Part shown: in pieces, positions 1 through 9,199 of the stretch | Layout: each line of letters opens with the position of its first letter | How positions within the stretch are numbered: the stretch's first letter is position 1 | Assembly (NCBI GenBank): GCA_965218875.1 | Contig: OZ244707.1 | Span: 1,736,001-1,800,000 of the forward strand | Origin: CBDCMJ01 sp965218875 | Lineage (GTDB): Bacteria; Chloroflexota; Dehalococcoidia; Lucifugimonadales; UBA3495 | Direction: 5' to 3' | DNA length: 64,000 nt | Notes under the pieces: model-generated | What the model was told of the DNA's origin: nothing | The model's database searches: none | Seen by the model: the letters and a program-made list of their open reading frames with translations, nothing else | Program-made: the position numbers and the translations under genes

Positions 1-380
1 CTGATGGGAGCATCCAGAAAGGCTGCTCCCCGCGCTTCGGCGGCGGCGGCGCAACTCCGGGAGGTGTGGATGCCCACAGTGCTGTGGTCTACCAGGACCT
101 GGCCGGGCCGCGCCAGGGACATGATGCCGTCATCGGCGGGGCCGCCTAGGAAGATTTCCTCCACGGTGGCCACGTCGGGCAAGCAGGCGAGAACAACGTC
201 GGCGGCTTCTACCACCTGGGCCGGGGACTCCGCGGGATGGGCGCCGGCGGCGGCGATCTCTCGCACCTTGGCTTGGCTACGGTTGTGGACCGTCAGGTCA
301 AAACCCGCCTGCAGCAGCCGGTAGCACATCGGCAGGCCCATCCTGCCCAGGCCGATGAAGCCCACCTTGAGTGCCGGCAT
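1..380 (-). CDS. 3-hydroxyisobutyrate dehydrogenase-like NAD(P)-binding protein (5' part only)
   Basis: Reading the minus strand from the ATG at 378-380 gives 126 codons with no stop before the window edge, so only the N-terminal part is present. The N-terminus carries the Rossmann motif GFIGLGRMGLPM (residues 7-18). A DHSTVG stretch follows, and the visible part ends in DAPIS, the start of the substrate-binding DAPxSGG motif of the beta-hydroxyacid dehydrogenase family. Members oxidise 3-hydroxyisobutyrate, tartronate semialdehyde or related acids with NAD(P). A GGAGG ribosome-binding site lies about 8 bases upstream. It is co-directional with the class III aminotransferase upstream (147-base gap), which fits an amino-acid or beta-amino-acid catabolic unit. 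Exact substrate cannot be told from this half. Confidence 0.9.
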   Translation of the reverse strand, partial: MPALKVGFIGLGRMGLPMCYRLLQAGFDLTVHNRSQAKVREIAAAGAHPAESPAQVVEAADVVLACLPDVATVEEIFLGGPADDGIMSLARPGQVLVDHSTVGIHTSRSCAAAAEARGAAFLDAPI

Positions 381-527
381 GAACGTGTTCCTCCGCCCTG
401 GACTATGGACCGGAAATATGGGATTGCAGCAGCCGCGACGACGGCTGCCAACGCCATCGCCGGGCAAATCCGGCGTCAGGTGGCGCCGACGCGCCGGGCT
501 TCACCCCCGGCCGGGTGGCAGTGGGGC

Positions 528-1907
528 CTAACCGGCCCCCAATTCGGCGGCGACCCGGCCTATGACCCGGTCCAGCACCAGCAGGATTTCGTCGATTTCC
601 GAGGAAGTGACGCACAGGGGAGGTGCGATGTTCATCACGTCGCCTCCCCGCAGTATCAGGCCGCCCTCCGAAAATCCCTGGGTCAGTCGCCGGCCCAACT
701 CCGCCTCGGTCGGGAAGTATTCTTTGCTGGTGCGGTCCTGCACCAGTTCCAGCCCGCACAGGAGGCCGAGGCCCCGGACGTCCCCGATGATCCGGTGCCG
801 CTGCTGCAACTCCAGCAGCCCTTCCTTCAGGTAGGCGCCCATCTTGGCCGCGTTCTCCGGCATCCCCTCGGTTTCCATGATCTCGATGTTCTTGAGGGCG
901 GCCGCGGCGGCCACCGGGTGCCCGCCGAAGGTGATCACGTGGCGGAAAGCGGCCTTCTCGCTGCCGACGAAGGCGTCGGAAACGTGCTTGCGGGTAATGG
1001 CGGCTCCCATGGGGATGTAGCCGCTGGTGATCCCCTTGGCCACGGTCATGATGTCGGGGGTCACGCCCCAGTGATCGCAGGCGAACATCTTGCCGGTGCG
1101 GCCGAACCCGGTGATGACCTCGTCGGCGATTAGCAGACAGCCGTAGCGGTCGCAGACCTCGCGCAGCAGCGGCCAGTAGTTGGGGGCCGGCACCACCGCG
1201 CCGTAGGGGGTGGAAACAGGCTCGGCAACCACGGCGGCGATGGTGTTGGGGCCCTGGAACTTGATGATGTCCTCGATGGCCCGGACGCACCGCTCGGCGC
1301 ACTCCTCGGGCGTGGCGCCGCCGTACTCGCACCGGTAGGGGAGCGGCTGGGGGGCGTGGAAGACCCCGGCCAGCAGCGGCTCGTAGTCACTCTTGGGGAA
1401 GATGGGTGAGCCGCCCAGGGCTAGGGTGCCGAAGGTTGCCCCGTGATAGGAACCCTTGCGGCTGATGAACTTGGTGCGCAGGGGCTCGCCGGTGCGCTTG
1501 AAGTAGGCGCGGGCCAGCTTCATGGCCGTTTCCACCGCTTCGGAGCCGCCGCTGGTGAAGAAACACCGGGAGAGGTCGCCGGGGGTGATCCGGGCAACCT
1601 TTTCGGCCAGGCGGATGGTCGGCTCGGTGGTGGAGCCCATGGGCATGTAGGTGAGCTTGAGCATCTGCTGGTAGGCCGCGTCGGCTATTTCGTGGCGTCC
1701 GTAGCCCACGTTTTTCAGCCACAGGCCGGACATAACGTCGACGTAGCTGCGTCCCAGGGCGTCGGTTACCGTGCAGCCCCGGCCGTCGACGAAGATCTGC
1801 GGCTCGCCCTTCTCGGCCATGTCGCTGGGCTCCCGCAGGTAGACCCACAGGTGTTCCAGCGCCGATTCTTGCAGGGTGTCGACATCCGACTGAGTGTGGG
1901 TGGCCAA
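528..1907 (-). CDS. Class III PLP-dependent aminotransferase (omega-amino acid:pyruvate type)
   Basis: The 459-aa product is full length for fold-type I class III aminotransferases. Visible features are the glycine-rich SGGSEAVETA (119-128), which binds the PLP phosphate, the cofactor Asp in LLIADEVITGFGRTG (Asp262), and the Schiff-base lysine in TVAKGITSGYIPMGA (Lys291). The family transfers an amino group from beta-alanine, taurine, putrescine or similar omega-amines to pyruvate or 2-oxoglutarate. The start is a TTG (1905-1907) with a GGAGG six bases upstream; no better ATG is placed so well. It lies upstream of, and points the same way as, the 3-hydroxyisobutyrate dehydrogenase-like gene, so a shared amino-acid degradation role is likely but inferred. 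Confidence 0.93.
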   Translation of the reverse strand: MATHTQSDVDTLQESALEHLWVYLREPSDMAEKGEPQIFVDGRGCTVTDALGRSYVDVMSGLWLKNVGYGRHEIADAAYQQMLKLTYMPMGSTTEPTIRLAEKVARITPGDLSRCFFTSGGSEAVETAMKLARAYFKRTGEPLRTKFISRKGSYHGATFGTLALGGSPIFPKSDYEPLLAGVFHAPQPLPYRCEYGGATPEECAERCVRAIEDIIKFQGPNTIAAVVAEPVSTPYGAVVPAPNYWPLLREVCDRYGCLLIADEVITGFGRTGKMFACDHWGVTPDIMTVAKGITSGYIPMGAAITRKHVSDAFVGSEKAAFRHVITFGGHPVAAAAALKNIEIMETEGMPENAAKMGAYLKEGLLELQQRHRIIGDVRGLGLLCGLELVQDRTSKEYFPTEAELGRRLTQGFSEGGLILRGGDVMNIAPPLCVTSSEIDEILLVLDRVIGRVAAELGAG

Positions 1908-2369
1908 GGTTTTCCTCCGGCGTGGGGTGGGAATTGGGGGCCGGCCCGCGGCCGCAACGGCTTATGCTTGGGACCACGCCCGGTCGCGCCTGAATGGCGC
2001 TCCATCACACCCGTTTCACGTTGCGTTCAGTTTACCATCGCGCCCAAGCGGCCACAATCCAAGCCTTCATACGCAATTGTTCGGTCTCCATGGGTGGAAA
2101 CCCGGGGCGCCCAGGCCGTCATCCCGCCTACCGCCCACGTTATGCCGCCCGCCTTCTCCTCTGTCATTCCCAGGGCGCCCACCCCGTCATTCCGTGGCCG
2201 CCCACCCCCTGTCATTCAGCGGGAGCGCAGCGACGAGGAATCTCAAGTCCTGAGCCGGAGTCCGGGTCGGGGCTGACTGCCGGGCCTGGCGTCCTGCGCG
2301 CAGGGGCCAGGCGCCCGCCGCACTGCGACCCATTGACCATGCCCCAGGCCAGGGCCTTATGCGTCATCG

Positions 2370-2397
2370 GTAGGGGCGAAAAATCTTTCGCCCCTAC
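2370..2397. repeat. Family C hairpin, copy 1
   Basis: Perfect inverted repeat: arms GTAGGGGCGAAA and TTTCGCCCCTAC (12 bp each) around an AATC loop. The same 28 bp recurs at 10401, 10580, 10688, 14092 and 35348, always intergenic. Confidence 0.95.
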
Positions 2398-2436
2398 GTG
2401 GGGTCCTGCGCGCAGGGGCCAGGCGCCCGCCGCACT

Positions 2437-3191
2437 GCGAACGATAGACCGCGCCCCTAACCGGGACTTTAGACCCCTCAGACCCCTCGACCGAGACCCC
2501 TTGCCCGCCTGAAGGCGGACTCGGCGTGACGGGGGCTCGCCTCCAAGGGCGCCGGTGTGAGGGCCCCTCTCCGTTATTCCGTGGCCGCCTACCCCGTGTC
2601 ATTCCGTGGGAGCGAAGCGACGAGGAACCTCAAGTCCTCATGCCCCAACCACGCTGCGAACGATAGACCGCGGCCCTAACCCGGACTTTAGACCCCTCGC
2701 CCGCCTGAAGGCGGACTCGGCGTGACGGGGGCTCGCCTCCAAGGGCGCCGGTGTGAGGGCCCCTCTCCGTCATGCCGTGGGAGCTGGGAGCGCCCCCTTC
2801 CCGTCATTCCGTGGGAGCGAAGCGACGAGGAATCTCAAGTCCTCAGGCCCCAACCACGCTGCGAACGATAGACCACGGCCCTAACGGGACTTTAGACCCC
2901 TCGCCCGCCTGAAGGCGGACTCGGCGTGACGGGGGCTCGCCTCCAAGGGCGCCGGTGTGAGGGCCCCTCTCCGTTATTCCGTGGCCGCCTACCCCGTGTC
3001 ATTCAGTGGGAGCTGGGAGCGCCCCCTTTCCGTCATTCCGTGGCCGCCCACCCCCTGTCATTCCGTGGGAGCGCAGCGACGAGGAATCTCAAGTCCTCAG
3101 GCCCCAACCACGCTGCCAACGATAGACCACGGCTCTAACCCGGACTTTAGACCCCTCGCCCGCCTGAAGGCGGACTCGGCGTGACGGGGCC
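2437..3191. repeat. Tandem repeat array, about 3.3 units of 208-255 bp
   Basis: Units begin near 2437, 2654, 2862 and 3116 at the shared start GCGAACGATAGACC. Each runs through a GACTTTAGACCCCTC stretch, the hairpin-forming CCGCCTGAAGGCGGACTCGG, a GGGCGCCGGTGTGAGGGCC stretch and a block rich in GTCATTCCGTGG. Units differ in length because the GTCATTCC block is present one to three times. The last unit is cut off after about 75 bp. No open frame persists across it. Confidence 0.9.
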
Positions 3192-3302
3192 CGCTTTGAT
3201 GGTCCAAATGACAGCCGGTGGCCCGCCGGTTGAACCCCGGAGGGCATTGAGATAAGCTTGCCGGAGCGCCCCTCAAATACGGGCGCGGACGGAGGCCAGG
3301 CG

Positions 3303-6257
3303 ATGGCAGCCCAAACTTCCAGCGCCAACCGGGTCCGGGGTAGCGCCAGGGAAGACTTGGCCCGTGAGCTTCGGGGCAGGGTGTCCGGCGAGGTGGGCTT
3401 CGACGCCTACTCCAGGGTCCTCTACAGCACCGACGCCAGCATTTACCAGATGGAGCCGGTGGGGGTTGTAATTCCCCGCGGCTTGGAGGACGTGCTGGCG
3501 GTGATGGAAGTCGCCAACGAGAACGGCGTACCGGTGCTGCCCAGGGCCGGGGGCACCAGCCTGGCGGGGCAAACGGTGAACCACGCCATCGTCATCGACT
3601 TCAGCAAGTACATGGACCGCGTCCTGGAGGTAAATCAGGAAGAGCACTGGGCGCGGGTCCAACCCGGCATCATACTGGACCAGCTCAACAAGCAACTGGC
3701 GCCCCACGGTCTCATGTACGCCCCCGATCCCACCACGGCCAACCGGGCCTGCGTGGGCGGCGGCATCGGCAATAATAGCTGCGGCGCCCACTCGGTTATC
3801 TACGGGAAGACGCTGGACCACGTGAAGGAGCTAGAGGTGGTGCTGGCCGACGGGTCGCCGGCCCACTTCGGACCCCTGGAACCCTACGTCCTGGGGGCCA
3901 AGCTCAGCGGGTCGGGCCTCGAGTCGGACATCTACCGGGGCGTCCGGCGCATCGCCAGGGAGAACCAGACCGAGATACAAGCCCGCTACCCCAAGGTCAT
4001 GCGCCGGGTCAGCGGCTACAACCTGGACGAGTTCTTTTCCGACGCCGCTTTCAACCTGGCGCGCATGGCGGTGGGGTCGGAAGGCACCCTGTGCGTCATG
4101 ACCGAGGCCAAGGTGAACCTGGTGCCTCGCCCGGCCATGACCTCCCTGTCCGTCCTGCACTTCCGCGATATCGTCGAGGCCAGCGAGGCCACCAAGGAGG
4201 TGTTGAAGCACGGGCCGTCCTCCATCGAGCTGATGGACAAGATACTGCTGGACCGGTCGCGCGAGTCGCTGGGGCACTCCCGAAACCTGTCCTTCATTGA
4301 CGGAGACCCCGGCGCGCTGCTGGCCGTGGAGTTTTATGGAGAGTCGGAGGCGGAACTCTCGGCAAAGATGGAGGCCCTCAAGCAGGACATGGCCGGGCGG
4401 CGGCTCGGGTACGCCTGGGTCAACATCCTGGACCAGTCCGGTCAGGCCGCGGTGTGGAACGTGCGCAAGGCCGGCTTGGGACTGCTTATGAGCATCCGCG
4501 GAGACGCCAAGCCCCTGCCCTTCGTGGAGGACCCGGCCGTGGACCCGGAGCACTTGGGAGAGTTCGTGCGCCGGTTCGACGAGATCGTGCGCTCCCATGG
4601 CACTCAGGCCGCCTACTACGGGCACGCCAGCGTGGGATGCCTGCACATCCGCCCCCTGGTCAGCTTGAAGGACTCCCACGGCATCGACACCATGGTCTCC
4701 ATCTCCGACCAGATTAGCGACCTGGTGAAGGAGTTCGGGGGATCGATGAGCGGGGAGCACGGCGACGGCATCGTGCGGGGCGTGTGGACGGAGAAGATGT
4801 TCGGCCCCGAGATTTACCGGGCCTTCCGGGAGTTGAAGCAGGTCTTTGACCCCCAGGGGCTGCTGAATCCGGGGAAGATCATTGACTGCCCGCCCATGAC
4901 CGAGAACCTCCGCTACGGATCGAGCTATCAGGCCGCGTCCATTCCCACAACCCTGGATTTCTCCCAGGACGCGGACTTTGCCGGCGCGGTGGAGATGTGC
5001 AACGGGATGGGGGCGTGCCGCAAGCTGGACGGCAACATGTGCCCGTCCTACATGGCCACCCGCGCGGAGGAGCACTCCACCCGGGGCCGGGCCAACCTGC
5101 TGCGGGCCGCCCTGTCGGGCAGGCTGCCCCAGGGCGCCATCAGCGGCCGCCGGCTCTACGACGCCATGGACCTGTGCCTGGAGTGCAAGGCCTGCAAGTC
5201 CGAGTGCGACTCCGGGGTGGACATGGCCAAGCTCAAGTATGAGTTCCTGGATCACTACTACAAGACCAACAAGCGCCCCTGGCGCAGCAGGATGTTTGCC
5301 CACGTGAACAGGCTGAACCGCTTGGGCAGCCGTTGGGCGCCCCTGTCCAACTGGCTGGTGGGCAATCCGGTAAGCAGACTGGCGGCCGCCAAGACGCTGG
5401 GAGTCGACTTTCGCCGGAAGTTGCCTCCCTTCCAGAGAGAGACCCTGGCCAAGTGGTTCGCTTCACCCGGGCGGAGGTCTTCCGCCGGGCAGCTCAACGG
5501 GAAGACGGCTCCGGCAGCGGGCCCGGGCGCCGGTCCGGTCCGAACGGTGGTGCTCTTCAACGACACCTTCATGAATTACAACTATCCCCAGGTGGGCAAG
5601 GCGGCGGTGGAGCTGCTGGAGGCGGCGGGCTTTCGCGTGGTGCTGGCGAGTCCTGCCTGCTGCGGCCGGCCCATGATCTCCAAGGGGCTGATGGACGAGG
5701 CGGCCGCCGGCGCTCGCCGCAACGTTGATCTGCTGCACCCCTACGTCATGGAGGGCGTCGACGTGGTGGGCTGCGAGCCCAGTTGCGTGCTCACCTTCCG
5801 GGACGAGTACCCGCAGATGTTGAGGGACGAGAAGTCCCGGCAGGTGGCCGAGCACGTTTACATGATCGACGAGTTCCTGATGATGCTCCACGAGAAGGGG
5901 GAGTTGGCGCTGGAGTTCAACGGCGCTTCGAGAAAGGTCCTATTCCACGGCCATTGCCATCAGAAGGCCCTGGTGGGCACGGCCAGTTCCATGGCCGCCC
6001 TTCGGCTGCCCGCCGGGTTCCAAGCGGAGCTGGTCAACGCCGGCTGCTGCGGCATGGCCGGGGCCTTCGGGTACGAGCGCGAGCACTACGACATCTCCAT
6101 GGACATAGGCCGGCAGGCGTTGTTCCCGGCTGTGCAGGCCAAGGGAGAGGACTGGGAGGTGGCCGTTACCGGGGTGTCCTGCCGTCAGCAAATAGAGCAT
6201 GGCACGGGGCGGAAGGCCCGGCACCTAGTGGAGGTGCTGCGGGACGCTCTGGACTAG
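3303..6257 (+). CDS. FAD-linked oxidase with Fe-S/CCG domains (D-2-hydroxyglutarate or glycolate dehydrogenase type)
   Basis: The 984-aa protein fuses three modules: an N-terminal FAD-binding type 4 domain (PRAGGTSLAGQ near residue 80), the FAD-oxidase C-terminal domain, and an iron-sulfur part. The latter has cysteines from residue 566 (CNGMGAC) and CLECKACKSEC from residue 625, followed by a cysteine-rich CCG (DUF224) domain with HCHQK (near 883) and CCGMAGAFGYE (near 914). This architecture and length match the YdiJ/D-2-hydroxyglutarate dehydrogenase group, where D-2-hydroxyacids are oxidised with electrons passed to the respiratory chain; a fused GlcD-GlcF glycolate oxidase is the alternative. 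The ATG at 3303 has GGAGG seven bases upstream and is preferred over an upstream TTG at 3258. It stands alone, downstream of the repeat array. Confidence 0.93.
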   Translation: MAAQTSSANRVRGSAREDLARELRGRVSGEVGFDAYSRVLYSTDASIYQMEPVGVVIPRGLEDVLAVMEVANENGVPVLPRAGGTSLAGQTVNHAIVIDFSKYMDRVLEVNQEEHWARVQPGIILDQLNKQLAPHGLMYAPDPTTANRACVGGGIGNNSCGAHSVIYGKTLDHVKELEVVLADGSPAHFGPLEPYVLGAKLSGSGLESDIYRGVRRIARENQTEIQARYPKVMRRVSGYNLDEFFSDAAFNLARMAVGSEGTLCVMTEAKVNLVPRPAMTSLSVLHFRDIVEASEATKEVLKHGPSSIELMDKILLDRSRESLGHSRNLSFIDGDPGALLAVEFYGESEAELSAKMEALKQDMAGRRLGYAWVNILDQSGQAAVWNVRKAGLGLLMSIRGDAKPLPFVEDPAVDPEHLGEFVRRFDEIVRSHGTQAAYYGHASVGCLHIRPLVSLKDSHGIDTMVSISDQISDLVKEFGGSMSGEHGDGIVRGVWTEKMFGPEIYRAFRELKQVFDPQGLLNPGKIIDCPPMTENLRYGSSYQAASIPTTLDFSQDADFAGAVEMCNGMGACRKLDGNMCPSYMATRAEEHSTRGRANLLRAALSGRLPQGAISGRRLYDAMDLCLECKACKSECDSGVDMAKLKYEFLDHYYKTNKRPWRSRMFAHVNRLNRLGSRWAPLSNWLVGNPVSRLAAAKTLGVDFRRKLPPFQRETLAKWFASPGRRSSAGQLNGKTAPAAGPGAGPVRTVVLFNDTFMNYNYPQVGKAAVELLEAAGFRVVLASPACCGRPMISKGLMDEAAAGARRNVDLLHPYVMEGVDVVGCEPSCVLTFRDEYPQMLRDEKSRQVAEHVYMIDEFLMMLHEKGELALEFNGASRKVLFHGHCHQKALVGTASSMAALRLPAGFQAELVNAGCCGMAGAFGYEREHYDISMDIGRQALFPAVQAKGEDWEVAVTGVSCRQQIEHGTGRKARHLVEVLRDALD

Positions 6258-6344
6258 GCCGCGTCGTCCTCCTGGCCCGGCGGTATTGTTCGGGTCCGGG
6301 TGATGATGGGATGTAAGTGGGATGGGTACTCGACATCCAAAGGG

Positions 6345-6953
6345 TCACGGGCGCGGTACGTGGGCGCACCCATCGTCAACGAAACAGCACGGCGGGAGAC
6401 GAGACTCCGACAGCAACCGGGTAGTGGCTGTATTAACAACCGTTGGATCCTTAGACGCCCAGATGAAAGCAGTGTGGGAAACATAAGCAACAGCGTGAAT
6501 GTCAGCGCTATGGAGGCAGCGTAACTTTTCCCTGACCTGGTCCCTCCGACTTCCTGCCTTCCTGGTGTCGAAATTAATGCTTTGGTCATAGACCAACGCG
6601 AGCTTGCGGTCACGGGCCGGGGAATGGACAATCTCGATGAACTCGTCGGCGCTCACGAACTGTCGTTGATTCGCTGGATCCAGTCGCAATCGCAAGCCAG
6701 TGTCCGGATCTAGAAAGAGATGACCTGGGTTTTCGGCAACCGTATTCACGAGGTTCCGCCTTTGCCTAATGTCCCCGCTCACCAGACGAAGCCCGAGAAA
6801 ATCGGCGTACCAACATGGGAAGGTTTCATCTCGTTTTTCGTCTTGTGCAGGGAAATACATGGGATGGACGAGCCATTCTTCTTCAGGGATGAGCCAGCCC
6901 AACATGCATAACTTCGCGATGTCGTAAGTATCTCCGACTTTGCTAGGATGCAT
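6345..6953 (-). CDS. Conserved-looking hypothetical protein, 202 aa
   Basis: I do not recognise the family. The ATG at 6951-6953 has an AGGAG about 8 bases upstream, and the composition (balanced charged and aromatic residues, few Ala/Pro runs) looks like a real soluble protein. Visible stretches include a Trp/Pro-rich N-terminal part with WLIPEEEWLVHPMYFP, GHLFLDPDTGLRL near the middle, and KLALVYDQS followed by a helix-like region. No membrane segment or signal peptide is seen. The base composition is lower in GC than its neighbours, and it sits alone in opposite orientation to the oxidase, so acquisition by transfer is possible. No function is proposed. Confidence 0.6.
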   Translation of the reverse strand: MHPSKVGDTYDIAKLCMLGWLIPEEEWLVHPMYFPAQDEKRDETFPCWYADFLGLRLVSGDIRQRRNLVNTVAENPGHLFLDPDTGLRLRLDPANQRQFVSADEFIEIVHSPARDRKLALVYDQSINFDTRKAGSRRDQVREKLRCLHSADIHAVAYVSHTAFIWASKDPTVVNTATTRLLSESRLPPCCFVDDGCAHVPRP

Positions 6954-7408
6954 TCCGCAACTCCTACGAGACCTGGATAGGCTGTTGTTCTAGTGTTCCT
7001 GTCAGCGAGCCGCGAGAAAAACTAATGCTCACTTCGCTGATGGGACCAGGTTCGTGCGCATCTGGACGCCGCCTGAGCAAAAAGGGCTAGGGAGAGCCCG
7101 GTCTGACCTGGAAAGGCTTGGCCTGCTGCCTCGGCGTCAACCCACGACTGGCCAGCCCCTGCAAGCTGAATACCGCTGGCGGACGGAATACGTAAGGTCC
7201 CGGGTCGACCAGGCCCTCGCGCATGAACCAGCCGGACATCCAGAACCGCCAGCTCAAGCGGTTGCTCTGCTACCACACGCCATAACCTAAAAGGACATAG
7301 AACCAAGCCCGGCTTTGGCCCCGGATACCGGTGGACGCACCCTGCCGGGCTTGGGGCGCCGGTCACAGTTCAGCGGGGTGAAGGCAGAGGCCTCCCCAGG
7401 GACCGGAG
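6954..7408. other. 455-base gap with a GC-rich inverted repeat
   Basis: No convincing gene. Short open frames on both strands lack ribosome-binding sites and natural composition. It holds the promoter region of the 202-aa gene and the inverted repeat at 7303-7354. Confidence 0.55.
7303..7354 (-). terminator. Inverted repeat downstream of the CMD-like gene, possible terminator
   Basis: Perfect 11-bp arms CCAAGCCCGGC and GCCGGGCTTGG separated by 30 bases. It lies 55 bases past the stop of the carboxymuconolactone decarboxylase-like gene. On the minus strand the stem is followed by TTCTATGTCCTTTT, a weak U-rich tail. Confidence 0.4.
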
Positions 7409-7957
7409 CTAGTCGGGCAACTCTCGGGCCATGCCGGGGCCCAGCTCCACTTCGAAGGCCGCCAGAATTTGGGCCACCAGCAGGTAGTGGCCGATGAGTC
7501 CGGTCACCTCCACCGCGCCGCGGTCGCCCCACTTTTCCTTGACCCGGTTGAACGCGGCGTCGCTGATTTTGCGGTCGCGCAGCAACTCGGCGGCAAAGCG
7601 CACCAAGACCTCCTCGTCCCCCGACAACGCGTCAGGGGCCCTGCCCTCGGCGATGGCCCTGATGGTGTCCTCGGAAACGCCAGCCTCCCGGGCCAGGCGG
7701 GCGTGGGCGGAGAACTCGTACTGGCTCTTGGCCTCCCGGGCCGTGGCCAGGATGACCACTTCCTTCAGGGATTCCGGCATATCGAAATTGAATCTCACGT
7801 AGGCGCCCGTGGCCGCGACTCTGGCGGCCAGGTCCGGGCTGTGGAGCAGCACCCCGTAAGGGCCCCTGATGCTGCCCCGGCTGCCTGCTATCTCGTCATA
7901 GTATTTCTGGTCCTCGGGCTTGAGTTGGTCCCTGGCGACTTCGGGCAATCGGGCCAT
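7409..7957 (-). CDS. Carboxymuconolactone decarboxylase-like (AhpD-fold) protein
   Basis: The 182-aa product is a helical CMD-family protein: the segment VVILATAREAKSQYEFSAH is the family core helix, followed by the REAGVSEDTI turn and a second half with VEVTGLIGHYLLVAQIL. The CxxC redox pair of AhpD-type peroxidase partners is missing, so a decarboxylase-like or non-redox role is more likely than peroxide defence. The ATG at 7955-7957 follows AAGGAGGT at good spacing; an upstream extension to 8209 runs antiparallel into the next gene and is rejected. It lies 71 bases downstream of the SMP-30 lactonase gene on the same strand, so the two are probably one transcript for degrading a lactone or cyclic acid. 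Confidence 0.88.
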   Translation of the reverse strand: MARLPEVARDQLKPEDQKYYDEIAGSRGSIRGPYGVLLHSPDLAARVAATGAYVRFNFDMPESLKEVVILATAREAKSQYEFSAHARLAREAGVSEDTIRAIAEGRAPDALSGDEEVLVRFAAELLRDRKISDAAFNRVKEKWGDRGAVEVTGLIGHYLLVAQILAAFEVELGPGMARELPD

Positions 7958-8028
7958 TGCGTTACCTCCTTCGGGGCGAGAGAGCTGGAGCGCCAACCGG
8001 CTGAATTGGGCTCCGCGGCGGCTGAGAT

Positions 8029-8940
8029 TTACGTGGATACGTGGGTTGGCGCCGGGATGCCGGGGATGTTCAGGCGGATGCGCAGCAGGGTGTCCCAACT
8101 GGTGATGTACAGCGACCTCCAGTCGTCGTCGCCCCAGGCAATGTTGGTGGTAGAGGCCTGGCCGTGCACGATGGTGCCCAGGTGCTTGCCGGAGGGGTCC
8201 AGCACCCAAACACCGCCGGAGCCGCCGCAGTAAACGTTGCCCTCGACGTCTACCTTCATGCCGTCGGGCACCCCGGAACGCTCACCCCGCAGGTCGGCGA
8301 AGACCCGGTCGGTGCCCAGGGCCAGGGCCCCGGTGGGCAGCAGGTCGAAGGCCCTGATGTGCCCTCTGCGGGTGTCGTTGATATAGAGCACGGTTTCGTC
8401 GGGCGAGAAGGCCAGCCCGTTGGGGGTGACGAACCCCTGCACCAGCAGGGTAAGGGCGCCCAGGTCGGGGGATACCCGGTACACGCCTATGTGGTCCAGG
8501 TCCCACTCCTGCTGGGGCCTGCGCAGGGTCCAAGGGTCGGTGAAGTAGATGGAGCCGTCGGACTTGACCACCACGTCGTTGGGCCGGTTTAGCTGCCTGC
8601 CCTTGAAGCTGTTGGCGATTACGGTGGTGCCGCCGTCTTGCTCCAACCGGACGACCCGCCGGGTGTCGTGCTCACAGGCGAGGAGACGCCCCTGCAGGTC
8701 CCGGGTCAGGCCGTTGGCGCTGTTGGTGGGTTCTGCGAACACGGTTACCCCTTCTCCAGGGGCCCACTTCATGCGGCGGTTGTTGTGAATGTCGCTAAAC
8801 AGGAGGTAGCCCCCTTCTTTCCACCACAGGGGCCCTTCGGCGGGCCCCAGGTCGCCGCCGTAGCCTTGGCCCAGGGTTTCGATGGGTTGGTCTGCGGACA
8901 CAATGCGGTCCAATTCCGGCGCCGCCTTCTCGATGGGCAT
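8029..8940 (-). CDS. SMP-30/gluconolactonase family protein
   Basis: The 303-aa product is a six-bladed propeller lactonase. Recognisable family stretches are GPAEGPLWWKEGGYLLFSDI near the N-terminus (the metal-binding Glu lies in AEGP), LNRPNDVVVKSDGSIYFTDP, PNGLAFSPDETVLYI and SGVPDGMKVDVEGNVY. These carry the usual Glu, Asn, Asn and Asp metal ligands. Enzymes of this family hydrolyse sugar or other lactones in the cytoplasm. The ATG at 8938-8940 has GGAGG about 8 bases upstream. A perfect TATAAT lies 70 bases before it. It leads the two-gene unit with the CMD-like protein. Confidence 0.92.
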   Translation of the reverse strand: MPIEKAAPELDRIVSADQPIETLGQGYGGDLGPAEGPLWWKEGGYLLFSDIHNNRRMKWAPGEGVTVFAEPTNSANGLTRDLQGRLLACEHDTRRVVRLEQDGGTTVIANSFKGRQLNRPNDVVVKSDGSIYFTDPWTLRRPQQEWDLDHIGVYRVSPDLGALTLLVQGFVTPNGLAFSPDETVLYINDTRRGHIRAFDLLPTGALALGTDRVFADLRGERSGVPDGMKVDVEGNVYCGGSGGVWVLDPSGKHLGTIVHGQASTTNIAWGDDDWRSLYITSWDTLLRIRLNIPGIPAPTHVST

Positions 8941-9010
8941 CGCGGTTGCCTCCTTCAGTCTTTCTGCTATTACTTCTGTGCGGCAATGGGGAGTGGGCGT
9001 TTCAGGGGGC

Positions 9011-9016
9011 ATTATA
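9011..9016 (-). promoter_or_regulatory. Candidate -10 box for the SMP-30/CMD unit
   Basis: TATAAT on the minus strand in an otherwise GC-rich stretch, about 70 bases upstream of the lactonase start. The -35 position is a poor match (CACCGC), so this rests on the -10 alone. Confidence 0.35.
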
Positions 9017-9199
9017 TTACGAAACGGGCCGCGGCGGTGTGAGGCGGTGTGACACGGCCCGGGCGCGCCCGTGAGACCGGCCAAGCTTGACTAGCCGGGG
9101 CGCTTGGACTATTCTCGCAGGGACGGTCTCTCGGGAGGTCATGAGCACGGGCCGGGGGCCGAGGGGATAGGGTGGGACACAAATCGAGCGAGGTTGATC

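Larger units (their letters stand above)
1908..3302. other. 1.4-kb divergent intergenic region made of repeats
   Basis: This stretch separates the aminotransferase (minus) from the FAD-linked oxidase (plus). I see no credible gene. Fragments resembling 'GTCATTCCGTGGGAGCG...CGAGGAATCTCAAGTCCT' recur throughout, with one family C hairpin and a tandem array (both listed separately). Promoters for the two flanking genes must lie at its ends but none is clear. Confidence 0.7.

Noticed and set aside
3831..5303. 490-codon minus-strand frame antisense to the FAD-linked oxidase
   Set aside because: Shadow frame without family features; the plus-strand gene has full domain support.
7054..7290. 78-codon plus-strand frame
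   Set aside because: No ribosome-binding site, atypical composition and no family features.
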